NCBI GenBank assembly: GCA_013398615.1
Contig: VZSR01000055.1
Location: forward strand, 2,160,883 to 2,224,882
Length of the DNA: 64,000 nt
Source of the DNA: Brachypodius melanocephalos
Taxonomy: Eukaryota; Chordata; Aves; Passeriformes; Pycnonotidae
Direction: 5' to 3'
Shown here: positions 1 through 14,400 of the stretch, one piece after another
How the letters are laid out: each line of letters starts with the position of its first letter
Numbering within the stretch: position 1 is the stretch's first letter
Notes under the pieces: generated by a model
Told to the model about the DNA's origin: nothing
The model's input: only the letters and a program-made list of their open reading frames with translations
Databases searched by the model: none
Program-made: the position numbers and the translations under genes

Positions 1-1059
1 GAAATGCTTTCTTTTGAGAAGAAAAAGAGATTACCAGTTCTTACACCCCAAATGTAATGCCTTAGTTGTGAAATTAAGTCTGTGAGGCTTCCATTGACCC
101 TATAAACAATTCAGAAGATTGTTTGTAGGATCAGTGGAGGATCAGGGGGTTCCACGAGGTCCCAGTGACCAGCACAGGACCCGATTCCACCCTGCAGGAC
201 CAAGCCAGCCCTTCCCCCTGGCTCTGCTCATCCCTCCAGCCTCCCCACCACACATTCCTCCCTCCCATCACAACCACAGAGAGCAAAGCCCGGGGATTTG
301 GCTGAACAGAGCTCTGAGTGGAGGGGATGAAGCTGCAGCGCCCGATCCCCCGTTACATGAAAGCAAAAGATGCCAAAGTCTTAGAGTGCTTTGGCAGAAA
401 GCTAAGCTCTGTGTAACTAAGAATGCAAGCTCTGTGGTTACTTTAATCCCTGGAATAGCTCTGCAGATTTCTGAGTAATATTGCACGGGGCAAGTTTGGC
501 TGTAATATACTTTTTTATATATATCTTTAAATTACTTACTGGTGTACAGCCCTCTCTTTTCTTTGTATGAGCTTTCTTCTAAAACACACAGGAGAAGTGA
601 GGAAAAATAAGCATCTGTCTGAAAACAACTTCCACTATAGAAAATTTGAATCCTGGGAGAGAAATTAGTTCCAGTAGCTGCCCAAGCAGCCTTGCAGCCC
701 CATCTAGAAAGGATACATCTGCTGCCCCAAGGAGTTTTTCAAGGGAAGGAGCATTCCAAATATTTTTATTAGTTTTATTGCTGGTTTTATTGTCATTAAT
801 TGATTCTGAAGCTGTCAGAGCTGCGCCAACCTGTTTCTACGTTACTGTCACCCTTCTGTATCCAGAGAAATAATGTCAGGACAGAGATGGAGAAGAAAGG
901 GGACCTGGAGTTGCACGAATGGTACAGATGAGCTGGAGTCATTACAGGGTATTTCAGAAATATTCTCTCTTCCCCCCCTACCCTTTCTTCAAACACAGGC
1001 TTAGCATCTGAATACAAAAGTTTAGTTATAACAGAGAAAAGAGAGAGAGACGTTTTATG

Positions 1060-1330
1060 ATTTCCATATGTTTTGGTACCTCTAAAACAAAGACATGGTA
1101 ATACTTAAATAGTATTAAGCTTCAAACAGCTGGTACTGTGTTTGTTACTGTAATCATCGCTCTAATTATAGTGGAATGTGACAAAAAAAAGAGTTTAAAA
1201 AGGGGGTTGCTTTGACAGCTCTGCACTCAGGGCTCCCAACAGGCCACCAATTAGAACCTGGCAAAAGGAAGGAACTTATAAAAACTAATGACTGCTCAGC
1301 AATGGGATATATATATATAGGCCTATTTTT
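1060..1330. promoter_or_regulatory. Candidate regulatory element with a TEAD-type site
   Basis: Complex AT-rich sequence with TGGAATGT at 1172-1179 (complement of the TEAD consensus ACATTCCA), beside TCTAATTATAG, and ending in a short (TA)n run near 1309-1319. A single 8-bp match is expected by chance in a window this size, so this is weak. Confidence 0.2.
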
Positions 1331-4300
1331 GTTATAAAAGTACTTTTTTCCTCCCCTACAATAAATCTAGCCTCCTTTAGCTACAGCAACTTTATTTAGG
1401 TCACGCTCATGATATAGAAACAAAATTAAAGTTCCTTCTGTCAGTCAACACTTCTCTTCTGTTTTTTCAGTTATATCCCCTGGTTTCTATAAACATGCAA
1501 AACCTGTCATGAACCTACAAGTGAGCTCCTGATGATGAATGAAGAATATCCCGATTTCCAGAAGTTCACAATCAGTCCGAAGGGCTCTAGTCAGTGGTTC
1601 TGTGTACATCTGAACAAAATGATCCACATCCCAGAGCACTCAGAGAACAGGTTTGGACTTATCCAGCCTCTAACCAGCAGTGAAGATTCCTTTTCTCTCA
1701 GACTCAGGGACGCCTCTCATGCTTAAGGAAAGAATCCCACACACATATAGACCCTATCACATATACAGCAATGATGAGCACTACCAGTGTTGTTTATGGC
1801 AGCATGGAAATGATTAACACACAGAATGAGATGTGGAATATGGCCCACTAAGGAAGCCACTTATCCCAGTGCAAGGTTGAATCCAGCTGCACAGAGGTTA
1901 ATGGGTATCTTTTCCCTCACTCCAGTGCAGCTGGATTTGGCCTAAATTACTTTCTCTGTAATGAAAAGGGCTTTTTGTCTCCGCTGCATTTCTTTTACTG
2001 CTGCTCTATAGGTTCCATATCTTGTCTTTTCCACCACTCTGCTGTTGACATTTTAAAATAAAATTACATTTCCAATATACAAGCACAATAGTATGTGAAT
2101 TCAAAACTCATTTAAGAGAAGGTAAATAAAGCTTTTCAGATCTCAGTTTTGCTGCTTGTCTGAGTCTGTTCCACAATACCTGGCAATTCAATTTTCTGTT
2201 TTGAAATTGCACAGAATGTTTTTCCACAGACAAGACTTGCCTAGGAAGTTCAAAGAAAGCCAAGATCGAGCAGGCATTTTTTTATTATTATTTTTAAATC
2301 CCTGCATTGAGGTTGTTTGTACCCAGGAGCTCTGCTCAATGACAGCTGCACAATGAGAGCCTCAGCTGGAGGAAGGGTTTTGCTGGTATTGTCATTTCAA
2401 AGTGAGATGGTTCTAGCAAGAACCACTTATCTATCAACAAACATGGCATACAAGTAATTTTGGCCTCGTAGCCAAAAGACTCCTTTTAATTTAGCATTTA
2501 CAAACACAGCTCTTGATGGGAGAGGTTCCTTTTTTTTGGTTGTGCATTGGCTTAATCCTACGTTACAGCAAAGATCCCGATTTAGCCAAGGGCTTGTACC
2601 TAAATGCAATTTGTGCCTAAATACATTTGTACAAGCTGTAAAGTTGCCCAAAGTTTAGATGATGGGCTGGAAAGCTGTGAATTTGTAGAAGAAAAGTACA
2701 CCTGAAGTTTATACTTAAATACATTTTATATATATATAGGGAGAAATGAAATTGACCTTTCAAAAAGATTTTTCTACTAAGATTTTCTCCAGTTCTTTAA
2801 GGCTCCCATTTTCCACTGAGCTTCCTTCTCCATTTTGTCTAGATGTGATAAAGCCCACACATATTGGAATGCTTTGTGATGAAAAATCAAAACAGCCTCT
2901 TGCAGGTGTACAGGGCTGTTTTCAGTGCTTTCAATATTTGTATTAAAATAGAAAATGAGTACAAGAGGTGAGGATGTCATCTTGAATACCTGCTACAATT
3001 GGGAATAGGCTGTAAAAGTTCGATTGTCTCATTGGCCCACCAGTTATTAACATGGAACAAATGTTCAACTGCTCCATTTCTCTTCATGGCATACCTTTGG
3101 TCACCAAAACTTTTGTATTTATATCTGCAATTATACCAGTGGAAGACATTCCCTAAGAGAAGTCACAGCAGCTTAAAACAGTATTAATTTTTAATGCCTC
3201 ACTATTTCCTTACCATTGCACACAATAGGCACGTGGAGACCACATCCTTGAACCTGCTCTAATAGTTATTTCCCATTCTTTCAAACATTGCAGCAGGCAT
3301 TCAGAAGGCTCTGCAGGAATCTCCAAGCTAATCAAGACGTGTTCCTATGCTGTAACATTCTTTCTGCTGTGGGGTTAAAGTCCATGTGGTTTTGGAAGTC
3401 CAGCTTGTGAAAGCAGTTAATTAGTTAATGTCATTTTTCCATTAACAGTTTCACTGAACAGACTGAAATTACTCTCAAAACCTGACATTGCATCCTCCCA
3501 CACTCTGCAGCTTCTCTCCTGCTCCCGTGCAGCACTGTGACAGTGATTCACAAAAAAAAAAAAAAAAAAGATTTGTGGGGCACAGGACTAAACCCTTTTC
3601 CTTTATCAAAAGACACCTTGGTCTTATTGAGGCCTGGATTGCAAAGGAACCTGCACCAGGCTTCTGAAGCTGGTATTCACAATACCTACAATTTTAATCT
3701 AAAAGTGTAAGCAGAAAGAGAGAAACCCTCAACAACTACAAGGCAAACTTGCATAAAGCCATTTGGGAAGCCCTGTTCCCACTCAGATCCTGCAGCTAAA
3801 TCACTTGTCCCTGCCTGGTTGTCCCCAGGGATGTGCTGTGTGCTCATCCTGTCACACCCACCGAGCCAGGCACATCAGCTCAGCTGTGCTTGTCTCCTAA
3901 CAAGCATCAACCTGGAGCAAAGCACCATCCCTATGGCTCACCAGCTTTTCTGAGCTTCAAACCCAGCCCTGGTGTAAGAGGGTTCTGTCCAACATGAACA
4001 AGATGCAAGGCTCAAAAAGAGACAGATATGCAAAGGGTGGTTTTCCCCTCTTGTCAAATGTGTAGGACTGTGTATTTCCACTGAACCTCCTGGAGATGGA
4101 CTGATGAATCAGAGATTTCCATGCAACAAGTGAAATCGTGGTTCCTACTTGTTTCACACAGATGGGGCTACAAGAAAAGAATGTAAAACCCCAAACAACG
4201 ACGACACAGAAAGCACATCAGAAAGGGAATGTGGTCTGCTGCCCTTCTCTAATAGTGCTGCAGCCAGCCAAAAGAGGTTCAGATAGGATCTTTCCATAGC

Positions 4301-5159
4301 AAAAAGTAAATCCCCAAAAAGCAATAAGCAACAACACTGACAGCAATGACAGCGTGGGGAGGGTTTGGACACATTCTGTGAAACCTTTGCTGCCCCTTCC
4401 TTCAGCCCTCCCCAGCAGCTCAGGGAAGCCATCCCACACAGCAAGCTTTCTTCCCATTTCAAAAGCCATACAACTTTCATTATTTCCCCTGTTGCATTCT
4501 CCTTCCTGCACACACACTCAGTTTTTCACCAACATAAAAAAACTCAGTTTTCAGGCCATATCTGAGACCCTGCTGTGCACCTCTACCAGCACAACGAGTT
4601 GGTTACAAGAGCACAGATTTATTCTGCAGTGTTAAAAGGATCACATTAAAAGAATAAAAGCTCAGAGCAAGCCAAAGAGAGCTGTAAAAGCAGACACAGG
4701 TAAAGCACACAGCTTTGCTGAATGGCCAGTTTCATAGTAAGTTACATCATTATCCATTTCACCTGCTGCTCAACAGCTTTCCCCTGCCTTGTTTCCCAGC
4801 TTGAATTCTTTAGTTGAGATCAGCTGTTCATATCCAGTTCATAACCAGCTGGAGACGTTTACCCTGCTGTGAATGAAACTTTGTTTGTGTCACTCAGGAC
4901 AATTAGCTCAATCTTAATTCCTCTGCTAGGGACAGAAAAGTAGTCTGCTGTAATAGAGCACACAAAAGCTGAATACATGTACAGGTGTCCCGGAAGTAGT
5001 TGGTAAATATGAAAGCCTTATTTAAACTGTGAATCTATCTTGAAAAAACACAGTTCTTAAGGGTAGATTTACAGCCTAAATCACTAAACTTCAAAAAAAC
5101 GAAGGCAAAACCTCCATAGGTATATTCAGTCCAAAGCCATCTCCTTTTACTCTGGTTAC

Positions 5160-5470
5160 ACAGCTCCTTTTCACCTTAGGTTCCAGCAAAATGCTATTGC
5201 CTTCAATAATAATTAGAGAGGTGGCAGCAAGGGTTTTCTAATTAATGTGGATTTAACTTTTGTATGCTAATTACTCTCAGTTAGCATCAATCAAGCACAG
5301 GAATAATGGGGTCGTTTCACATTTAAATCACAGAAGCTTCAAGCGTAAGCTGCCTTAGAGGAAATTAGCTTGTAATTTAACAGTGTTATTAATAATTGCT
5401 TGTAAATGGTAACAGCCAAGCTGTTGCACAGGCTGCGCCTAGTGTTTACAATTATAACCATGCACACAAA
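5160..5470. promoter_or_regulatory. Candidate homeodomain-rich regulatory element downstream of VGLL3
   Basis: A dense cluster of TAATTA/ATTA cores (AATAATTAGAG, TCTAATTAATG, GCTAATTAC, TTATTAATAATTGC, ACAATTATAACC) in sequence without simple repeats. Such clusters are common in deeply conserved vertebrate developmental enhancers. Assignment is by composition only, and its target gene could be VGLL3 or a gene outside the window. Confidence 0.3.
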
Positions 5471-8400
5471 AATAGAGGTAAACCCTAAATAATCCCTTCT
5501 CAGCATTTCCATCTGCTCCTTTCATTTCCATCTCCTGCCTTGGTAATTAACGCTATCCATCCTTGCCTGCCAGCAAGGCATCATCTCCACGGGTTTCAGC
5601 ACAGCATCCCTGCCTGTGCTCACCTGACAGCAGGGGGACCTCCCTGTTCTCCCTGCCGCCCTCAAAGCCCATTTTCCCAGAAAAAAAAAAAGAGCTGCTT
5701 TTAACACAGTTAACACAGAGTGAGACTCTGCTCATACCAGAGCCCCAAATGTACACCAGTGCTGTAAGAACTAATTAATAATATTGTCCACCGACACATT
5801 TAAACTTCCTTTTGCCTGTGCAGCCTCTATCAATAGTCTAAATACATAATCAAGCAACTGGTACATGTTGTCCACAGGAGAAAAAAAAAAAAAATCAAAA
5901 TAGATACATATCTTCATAACGAGCTTAAAGCACTAAGTTTTGTGGAGTGTTTTCTGAAGGGGTGGACAGAATGTCCACATGCATGTCACAATTAGATAGG
6001 AGTAGTTGGAGAAAGCAGATCAAAATTGATATCAAAATGATGTTTACCTTCAGCTGAGCTATAATTTTACTCAAGGACTCTGGCAGCAGGAGATTTTGTG
6101 CTGTCTCATTCCAAGAAGCAAACCTATTACTGTGCATTCACAAAATAAAAGACTGCACTCCTTAAAGAGTTCAATTCAAACACAATCTTCTCTAAAAAAT
6201 TGCCCAGAGGAAACAAAAAAATTTTTTAAAAAAAGAAAAAGAAAAAAAAAAAAGAAGAAGTGGATGGGGAGAACCTCTAATCCAGAAAACTGCATGATTC
6301 CCTCAGTAAAGAAACTAAACAGATAAGTACAAAAAAACACAGCCAACACATCGTGCTATGCCTCTAAACTTCCTCTGACTTAACAGCCTCAGGCAACTTT
6401 TGAAAGTTTTACTAAATGAGCAGGAGAGTTACTGCAAAGCCAAGTAACATCATCAACTTCAGCAACAGAATCACAGAAAATATAACACCTCCTTCTGACA
6501 AGATCCTACAGAAAACACAGAAGGCATTTTACTAGTGAAAAAAATAGATGCAGACTTACCTGAGTTGTAGTCTTTTGTCAGGAACAGGCAGGTGAAATAT
6601 CACACAATCTCTTCTCTCTTTCTTTGACTTGGTCAGCAGCCAGCTCAGCTGTATATTTCTGTGTAATTACCCTGACTTTCAATTAAAAAAAAAAAAAAAT
6701 TAAGCTTTTCCTTACATTATGATACACTGATCACAAAATACAATGCTCATTTCTATCCTGGAACTGAACTCTCCTTGAACAATGCTCATTCAGTGAGCCA
6801 ACCCCTATAAAACCAGAGCAGCACCCTTCACTCTGTGCTTCCCAGGCACCGTTTCCTCCCTATCAGGGTGCTAAGAACTCTGTCCATATTCAGCTGTGTG
6901 CTGAAAAAAGCAACACCTGTTTCAGGGCTCTGATGTGCCCCAAACCACCTGAATCAAGGATGGTACTTTTTTTTTTTTTCTTTTTTGGCTTTCTTATTGG
7001 TTAATTTTTGGTGTTAAAGCACTTCCATAATAGGACAGAAAGAAGAAAGTGGAGGAATTGTTTTGCTGAACTTCTGGGGAGTTTTCACAGGCAGCTTCCC
7101 CTTAGTGAGTCACCTTACCAGCTGAGGGGAAAAAACACAATCTGAAAACTGCTTCCTTGTACCCATTTGAACTTTCAGGAGCCCTGACTAGGGCAGGAAC
7201 GTGGAGACAAACACCTGGCTGAGGAGCAGCACTGACAGAGCTGCATTTCTGTACAGCTCCTGGCTCTTTGCAGGGGTTGTGTGAAGCCGTGCCTTTTTCA
7301 GAGGCTGAGCACTGTTTGTAGCAGACACAAATTGCATTTCGATGCCACAACACTTCCACTACCATTTGCTTTTGGACTGCCTCACATTTTTCTCTCCTTA
7401 AAATGCCCCACATATCATTTCAGAGCTCAGTAAGTTTCTCTCTCTTAAGCCACTTTTTTTTTTTTTCTGAGATTTATTTCAGGTTCTCTCCTTCCTCGAG
7501 CCTGTGGTGCTCCTCTCAGGGAGGGACAGGGAATCCTACAGATGCACCTGCTCAGAGATCACAGCTTCCCATATGGGAATTAATCCACTGAACCTACAGA
7601 GAGCAGGAAAACACATGAAAATGTATGGCTCTGAGAGACCCGGCCAGCCCCACCTCACCGACAGCATCTTTTTTTATTTATAATTTACAAAGACAGCGCT
7701 GGGCAGCAAAGGGAAAAAAAAGTAAAAGTGAATTTTATTTTTTTTTCCAGATTTTGAAAGCAAGCCATGTAGAAAGCAGATTTCCTGCTGGGCTGGCTGC
7801 AGCTCCCTCACCTCACTCACTGCTCAGTGTGGGAGGTGACAGGGATGTGATCCACACCAATGGCACATCCGTCCCGAGGAGTCAGCAGGATGCTGGGGAT
7901 GATTTTCTGCTTTTCTGCCTGTTTGGCCACTTCCAGGCTCCTTCACGTCAGCATTAAGTGAGTGTGAATGAGCATCACCAGCGCTGAGTGGGGACATCTC
8001 ACAGCCACCTGGTGCAGGTGCAAAGAACCCTGCAAAGTGCAGAGCAGGGAGCACAACACACCCCACACACAATCCTGCCAAGGCTCTGAAAGGCACACCA
8101 GGAGATAATCCCTCGGTGAGAGTGAGCTTTGGTGCATTTAAGCCTAAATCTTTTTGCTCTTTGCAACAGGGGTGTACTTCCCACATTAATGAGTGACATG
8201 AGTTGGATTTGGCCTCTGTTCTTTATGTTCCACCCTTTCTAGGCTCCCTGTGATAACACTGCCAACACAACTCTGATTTCTCGGGTTTCCTGTTGAAGTT
8301 AGGATCCTGGCCCCCAAAATGGGTGGGGGGAAAAAACCCAAAACAACTGAAACATCTCCAGGCCTTTCCCTTCCTCCCGTAGTACCCAAATTATGACAAC

Positions 8401-11400
8401 TGCAGCAGCACAGCCCCATTTTACCTTGACCCAAAGATGGATGTAGAGCTGGGTCTTCTGAGCTATTTTGGAGGACAAAGATCTGATGAACTATTTCTAA
8501 AACTGTCTTCAATTTGTGTTGTTGTACAACACATCCAGAAACCACAGAATAACAAGAGTTCAGCTCAATCCTTGTGCACTGCAAGGGTTCAGATGGTTTA
8601 ATGATAGATAAATAGCTCACAGTTCACAAATGTCTTGTTCTCTTAGGCTTAGCTTAGTTCCAGAATGCTCTGTCTACAAATATACACAGTCAAATTATTT
8701 TTGGGGGAAAAAATACATGGATAAGCACCAACAAGACAGTGCCAGCCACAGGAGATGGAAATGATACAGGGCTGTCACTTCAGAGCAGAAAAATACACCT
8801 CCCAATGACCTCATAGTGTTAGCACTCCCAAAACTGATGGGAATGACAAAAGCTGTATTGGTAACTGTCTTGGACCACCTTGCTGATGTCAATATTGAAA
8901 GACCCCAAACAAAAAACCAACATACACCACCCCAGCTGAAATCTCCCATTAAATGGAAAAAAAAACCCCAGATATCAGGAAGGCCTAGCAGTCACAAACT
9001 TCACATTGACAACAAAGAACGGCACTCTTCATGCAAATACACTGACATGTGTGTAAGAAGATCTGAGTTTTAGACCACTTTGGAAACTCATTTATGGTTC
9101 CTGAAGATGCCCAGCTTGGTGCAAGCAGCAGGAATGGCCACTCTTTCAAAGACTAACAACAAAAAAAAGCACCAGCAGCAAGATGCACGAGCTCCCAGAG
9201 GCAGATCCAGCTCTCCCAGACTGAATCCTTGTGGGAAGGACTGCTTTAGAAAGCAGTAGTAGTGTTGGTGTCCCTGAGGAGCCGCTGGTGTTGGACACGG
9301 AGCTACAACCTCATCCCTGCTTGGGAAGGTTTGTCACAGCTCCTGCTGTCCTTCCTGAAAACCTCCACTCCCAGCCCTTTTCCATCAGCTGTTAATGATG
9401 GGGCCATAAATTAATTAACCCAGGTGATAAAAGCAATATGTCCTGACAGGTGCTGGCTGCAGCCCCTGCCATGGGGTGTGACAGTCACAAAGCTCTGTCA
9501 CTGTGACCTGTCCTGACTGTCACTTGGAGAGCCACACCCTCGTGCCAAAACCAGCAGAGAGCCTCACTGAGGCCCAGCAAAAGCAGCACATAATTCAGTG
9601 AATAATTCTCTCTGAAAAGCCCTTGAGTACGGCTAAATAATGACCTTGTTTACCTCATTTAGCCCCAAGTTCTCCAAGTAAGAGTTGGCCATGAGGAGCT
9701 CTTGCGCTCTCTGATATCCAGCCGGGACAACGTGTCCTGTCTTTGTTTTCAGCCATCAGGCTTGTGTCAAACACACCCTGACAGCTGCAAAAATTTTTTG
9801 GTGAAAACAATAATTCCACTTTTCCTTTCCATCTGCCTGCAGATGGTTTAAATCTGACCCATCAAACAGCAAAAAAAAAAAAAAAAAGGGGGGAGAAAAA
9901 TAATATTCCGGCTGAAACGAAATTGCAATGATTACTGATTTCATATAAAGAAAATATGAAAGCTCAGGTCTAAGACTTGCACAAGAGTCTTTGTAATGGT
10001 GAATTAAACGGCACAGGAGAACTGGAGGTTTTATCAGTTGATCTGGGTTCTCTGTACTTCCTCTCAGACCTCTGCAAACCAGCAAACAGCAACGTGAAAA
10101 ATAATCAGCAGCGTCTGTCATGGATGACAGCTGCATCTTCTCCTCCACTAGGGAGAACCTTTGTTGAGAACCACAGAAATACGGCCCAAAATATTAGAAG
10201 GGAATTTCTGAAGGCACAGATCTGAAGCTTGGGGAAGCCATTCAGTTTCAATGTTAAGTTTCTCCATGTTTCAAATCCAAATTACAAATTTGATATGATT
10301 GCCTGTTTGTTATCGACTCCCTGCACCACAAATGCTGTTTTTCAAGTGCCCACTGTGAATGATGAGTTTGTTCACGGAGAACATCAAGGTTTTGCTGGTC
10401 AGGCACTGTCCATCTGGTTCCAGTGCCAATTTGACAGGACCAGCACACACTGCGAAGTATCACAGACACAAACCAACTAAAAGAAATTCCTTCCTGCCCA
10501 GGGATCTGGGGGTGAAGGATGAAATGTCATGTCTTCTTGTGCTGGTCTCATTACAGTGTGAGGAGATGGCATTGGACGGAAGAGGAAAGAAAGAAGTTCG
10601 GTGTCCCATTCTTGAATGTTTCTGCCTCTGCCTCTCTGTTTGGCTCACCCAAATCTGGCACAAGCAGGATATTTTGGTATTTTGGTGTCTACTGACATGC
10701 AGAAAGCAACTATTTCTCCATCATAGATGAGAAGAGAAAACCTGGCCACGTATGAGCCACAAAGCTGTGACATTTTTTCAAGCCATGGGCTTTAACAGTG
10801 ATTTCAAAGACTCTACTGCATCACCCAGACTGGTAGCAGCTTGTGGTCATTTCCAGGTGAAACTGGTGGTGGAATATATGCAGTCACTGCAAGATTCTAT
10901 GTGGGGTAAGAGCCGAGGAAACAAGAGTTCACTTGTAAACTCTGTAAACGAGGAGAATGTAGCATTAAAGAATTACAGATTGCTACAGATTGCCAGTGTC
11001 CATCCCCAGGGTGACGGGGACACAGGTAAGGTGATATTACAACCCAGGTCAGGTGGTGATGGGGTTCTTTAGATCTCCTAAAGATCTCCTCGAGGATGTT
11101 CACAGAGAAATGCCAGTGGCAGCAAAGCAAAGAAGCCTGCCTGGGAGCAAGGAGAATGAGCAGCAGCACTTCAGCTCTTTCCCTAGACAGATAAATGAGG
11201 CTGCTCCTGCAGGAGCCAGAAGGATCTCCTGAGCTGCTGTACTGCCACTTTGTCCTTCACCCAGGCTGCTCTTCCTGCCAACAACTTCCATTTGTTGTGA
11301 CTGAAACCACCAAGGAAACAGAAGGAGCTTGCAGTTGTCCTGCACCTTTGGACATCTGCACGTCCAAGTGTCCCAGCTGATGGACAGGAGAAACTCAGTG

Positions 11401-14400
11401 TGCACACAGAAGGGTGACACAGAGCTGCTGCCCCGTGGGCCTGGACATCCACACTGCCAGGAGGTTGGAACACTGCCCTTAAAGCAGTGGGACTGGAAAA
11501 CAAGAGTAAGGGAAGAGGTGGAAAAAAAATCAGCAAAAACAACAGGTGGCTAAGTCACACCAAATATCCTGCAGAACTTGGAACTGGTACAGTTACTCTG
11601 CATAGAGGATGAATTACCCTCTGGAAGGGTGTCTAAAAAACAGCATAACACCCAATTAAAAAAAAAATGTTAAGAGTTTTGATGATTTTATTTTTTCCTT
11701 CTCACTGCAGTGCTTCCTAAGCCTGACACGGGGATGTAGGCTCCAGCTCTACCTGGCTAAATAAAGGCTGAATTGAGGTTGCAGAGCTGTCATCCCCTCC
11801 TAAGCAACATTTTCAGCTGAGGACACTGAGCTCCATGTGTGGGTGACTAATGCTGCTGTCACACTGCACTGCCCAAGGACAGCTCTGCTCTCCCACTGCC
11901 CCTCCTGAAGGGCCAAGTTCAACCAGATCCAGCCCTGTCCCACCTCCAGGGAGTGGGGATCCCTGTGCACTGCACTCAGGTGCTCCATGGAAAGCAGCTC
12001 CACCATTCACCAGGAGGTTCTTCACAGAATTTCAGGGGAATTGCTCTGGCCCATCCAGCCTCCTCCCTCTCTGTCCAGTGGGAATCACAGATTATCTTGG
12101 AGCAGACACAGATGCTTAAAAAAAAAAAAAAGACAGGATGATGGAAAAAAACATTACACAAAACCTCCTCACGTGAGCAATGAGTACACCCCGCAGCTGT
12201 CAGCTTTGTTTTGCATATTTTACATATTTACATACACAAGATATTTCCAAACATCCTTGTGTTTATTTAAAACTCCATCAGAAACATGGCTGGTAAAACA
12301 GATCCAGTGCAAATATATTTACTGGATGACACTTGCCTGCATTGTTTTTAAAATGCTTTAGGGCTCCAAGGCTAAAAAAAAAAAAAAAAAAAGGGGGAAA
12401 AAAAGCCAGAGTTTTCCAAATGAGGAAGAGCTAACTCTGTAATCCTTCAGCATTCACCTTACAGCAAAGGCCTTCAGCCAAACAGTCTGCAAATGAATGA
12501 AGCAACACTTCTAAAACAAGGACAGCTGCTACATTAGAGAAAGGGCTTTTTCTGCTCACATGTCACACATGCCAGTTGCTTATGGGTGGGTGGTGGGGGT
12601 GGGCTGGAATGGGAATAAATCCTTCAAAGGAAAGGCTGAATAGCCCTCCTCAGATGGCGTAGAGAAGTTAAAAAATCCGAGTTCAAGATCAGAAAGGGGG
12701 TGTGGATGTAGGTCTGTGCCTCCCCCTAAAAGCATATCCTAGCTTAAAAGCAGGCAGTGACACCCACACGCACACCCATCTTCAGGGGGCATTAACTCCC
12801 ACCCAGAAAGGGTCAGATCACCACCTGGGGAAGAGCTTTACCACAAACATTTCTGCTTTTTCCTTGTATAACATCCTCTCTCTGCCAGCCCATCCAGCCA
12901 CATTGCCCACAGCCGCTCTCTGAGGGCACAACACAACTGGGAAGTCACGGAAAGAGCACAGGGATGACTTCCCACATCCTGCTCCAATTAGAAAACCAAG
13001 GGGGCAGGAGGGATCGTGGGCTGCTCCACGTCACCTCCTCAAGCTGCCCCGTCAGGTGGAGCAGGGGCTGTCCCTCAGAGCCTAGGGATTAACTTCTCAA
13101 AATTAATCTTCTCAGCATAAACCTCTCAAAAGCAAACCACGTTAACTTCACAAAAGAGAAGGGTGTAGAGCCTGCAGGGGTAGTTGTGCAATTCGTGGCA
13201 TTCCCATTCAGCATGGGCCGTGTTGCTCAAAGAGAGACAGGACAGTGCAGGAAAAACACACCAGCAAGTAGGGAAGATCCATCCAGATTGTCACCCCAAA
13301 AGGGCTCTACTGATGGCATTCTACAGAAGTCTCGCTGGCTTCTACACAGATGCCAAAAAATAAGTGCATACCTTTTACACTGGCCATTTGAGAGAGACCA
13401 GCGAGTTTCCCACTGAGAAACTGGCTTCCTTAAAGTTGAATTTTCTCTTTATCCATCTCCATCAGAAAAGAATAGAGTGCTATTCTTAAAAGGGAACAGA
13501 TTTTTTGGTTTTGGCCAGAGATAGAAATCTTTGTTGCTATATTTGGCTTCCAATGCAGGACTCTCTGCTTGCTGGTGGGAGGAGGAAATTAGAGCTGGTG
13601 TTATTCATAACTAAATGGGCACGAAAAACAAACCACCTCCCTTTGAACCTCGGTGCTACTATGGGCACTCACATAACAAATCATTTTCAAAGCCTGTGAT
13701 ACCTCTGTACATGCAACAGCCGACATCAAAACTTTATTACCCACTCATTTTCCCATAGTGATAAACTGTTGCAGATGTACAGTTATTGTCAAGGCAAACA
13801 CATCGGTGCAGTTCCTGGTGTTGGTTTGTTGTTTTGTTTTCTTTAATGTGATTCCTTTCTTGCCTTCAAAGAAAGCAAAAGTGATTATTTTGGAGGAGAG
13901 ACAGTTACTGGAAGGCTGTGGCATCCAGCCGCCCCCCTCCTCCTCCTCCTCCCAGCAACCCCAAAAAAGAAATCAGCTAAATTACTCGGCATCCCAGCCC
14001 AAGGCACAGCTCAGCCGTGAGGAATTCTCACCAGATGTCTGGGTCCCCACCCGGCCTCCCACGTCACGCAGGCAGCATAACCCCTCCGAGCCTGAGGTGC
14101 TGCCGGCCCCACCGTGCCTGCAGTGTCCAGGACAGGCTGTGACACCCCTGTCCCACCAGGGACACCCAGACACAGCCCCACGCCTGTCTGCTCCCCCAGC
14201 ACAGAGGAATCCAGTCCCACTCCTCTCCATTTCCGTGGGCACCTGCAGCCAGGTGGGACTCAGCACCCCCGAGGGCACCCAGCTCGACTCTGGCTCCACG
14301 CACCCATCTGGGACCCAGTTTCCAGCTGAAATCACCAAAACAAGATTTGTCTGGATGTAACCGATAAGATTCTCCACGGGTGTTAAACTCACTAAAGCCA

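Noticed and set aside
13758..14360. 200-codon open frame on the plus strand, with a long opposing minus-strand frame
   Set aside because: Pro/Ser/Gln-rich low-complexity translation in a GC-rich patch, no domain or splice context recognised; both strands are open, which indicates composition rather than coding.
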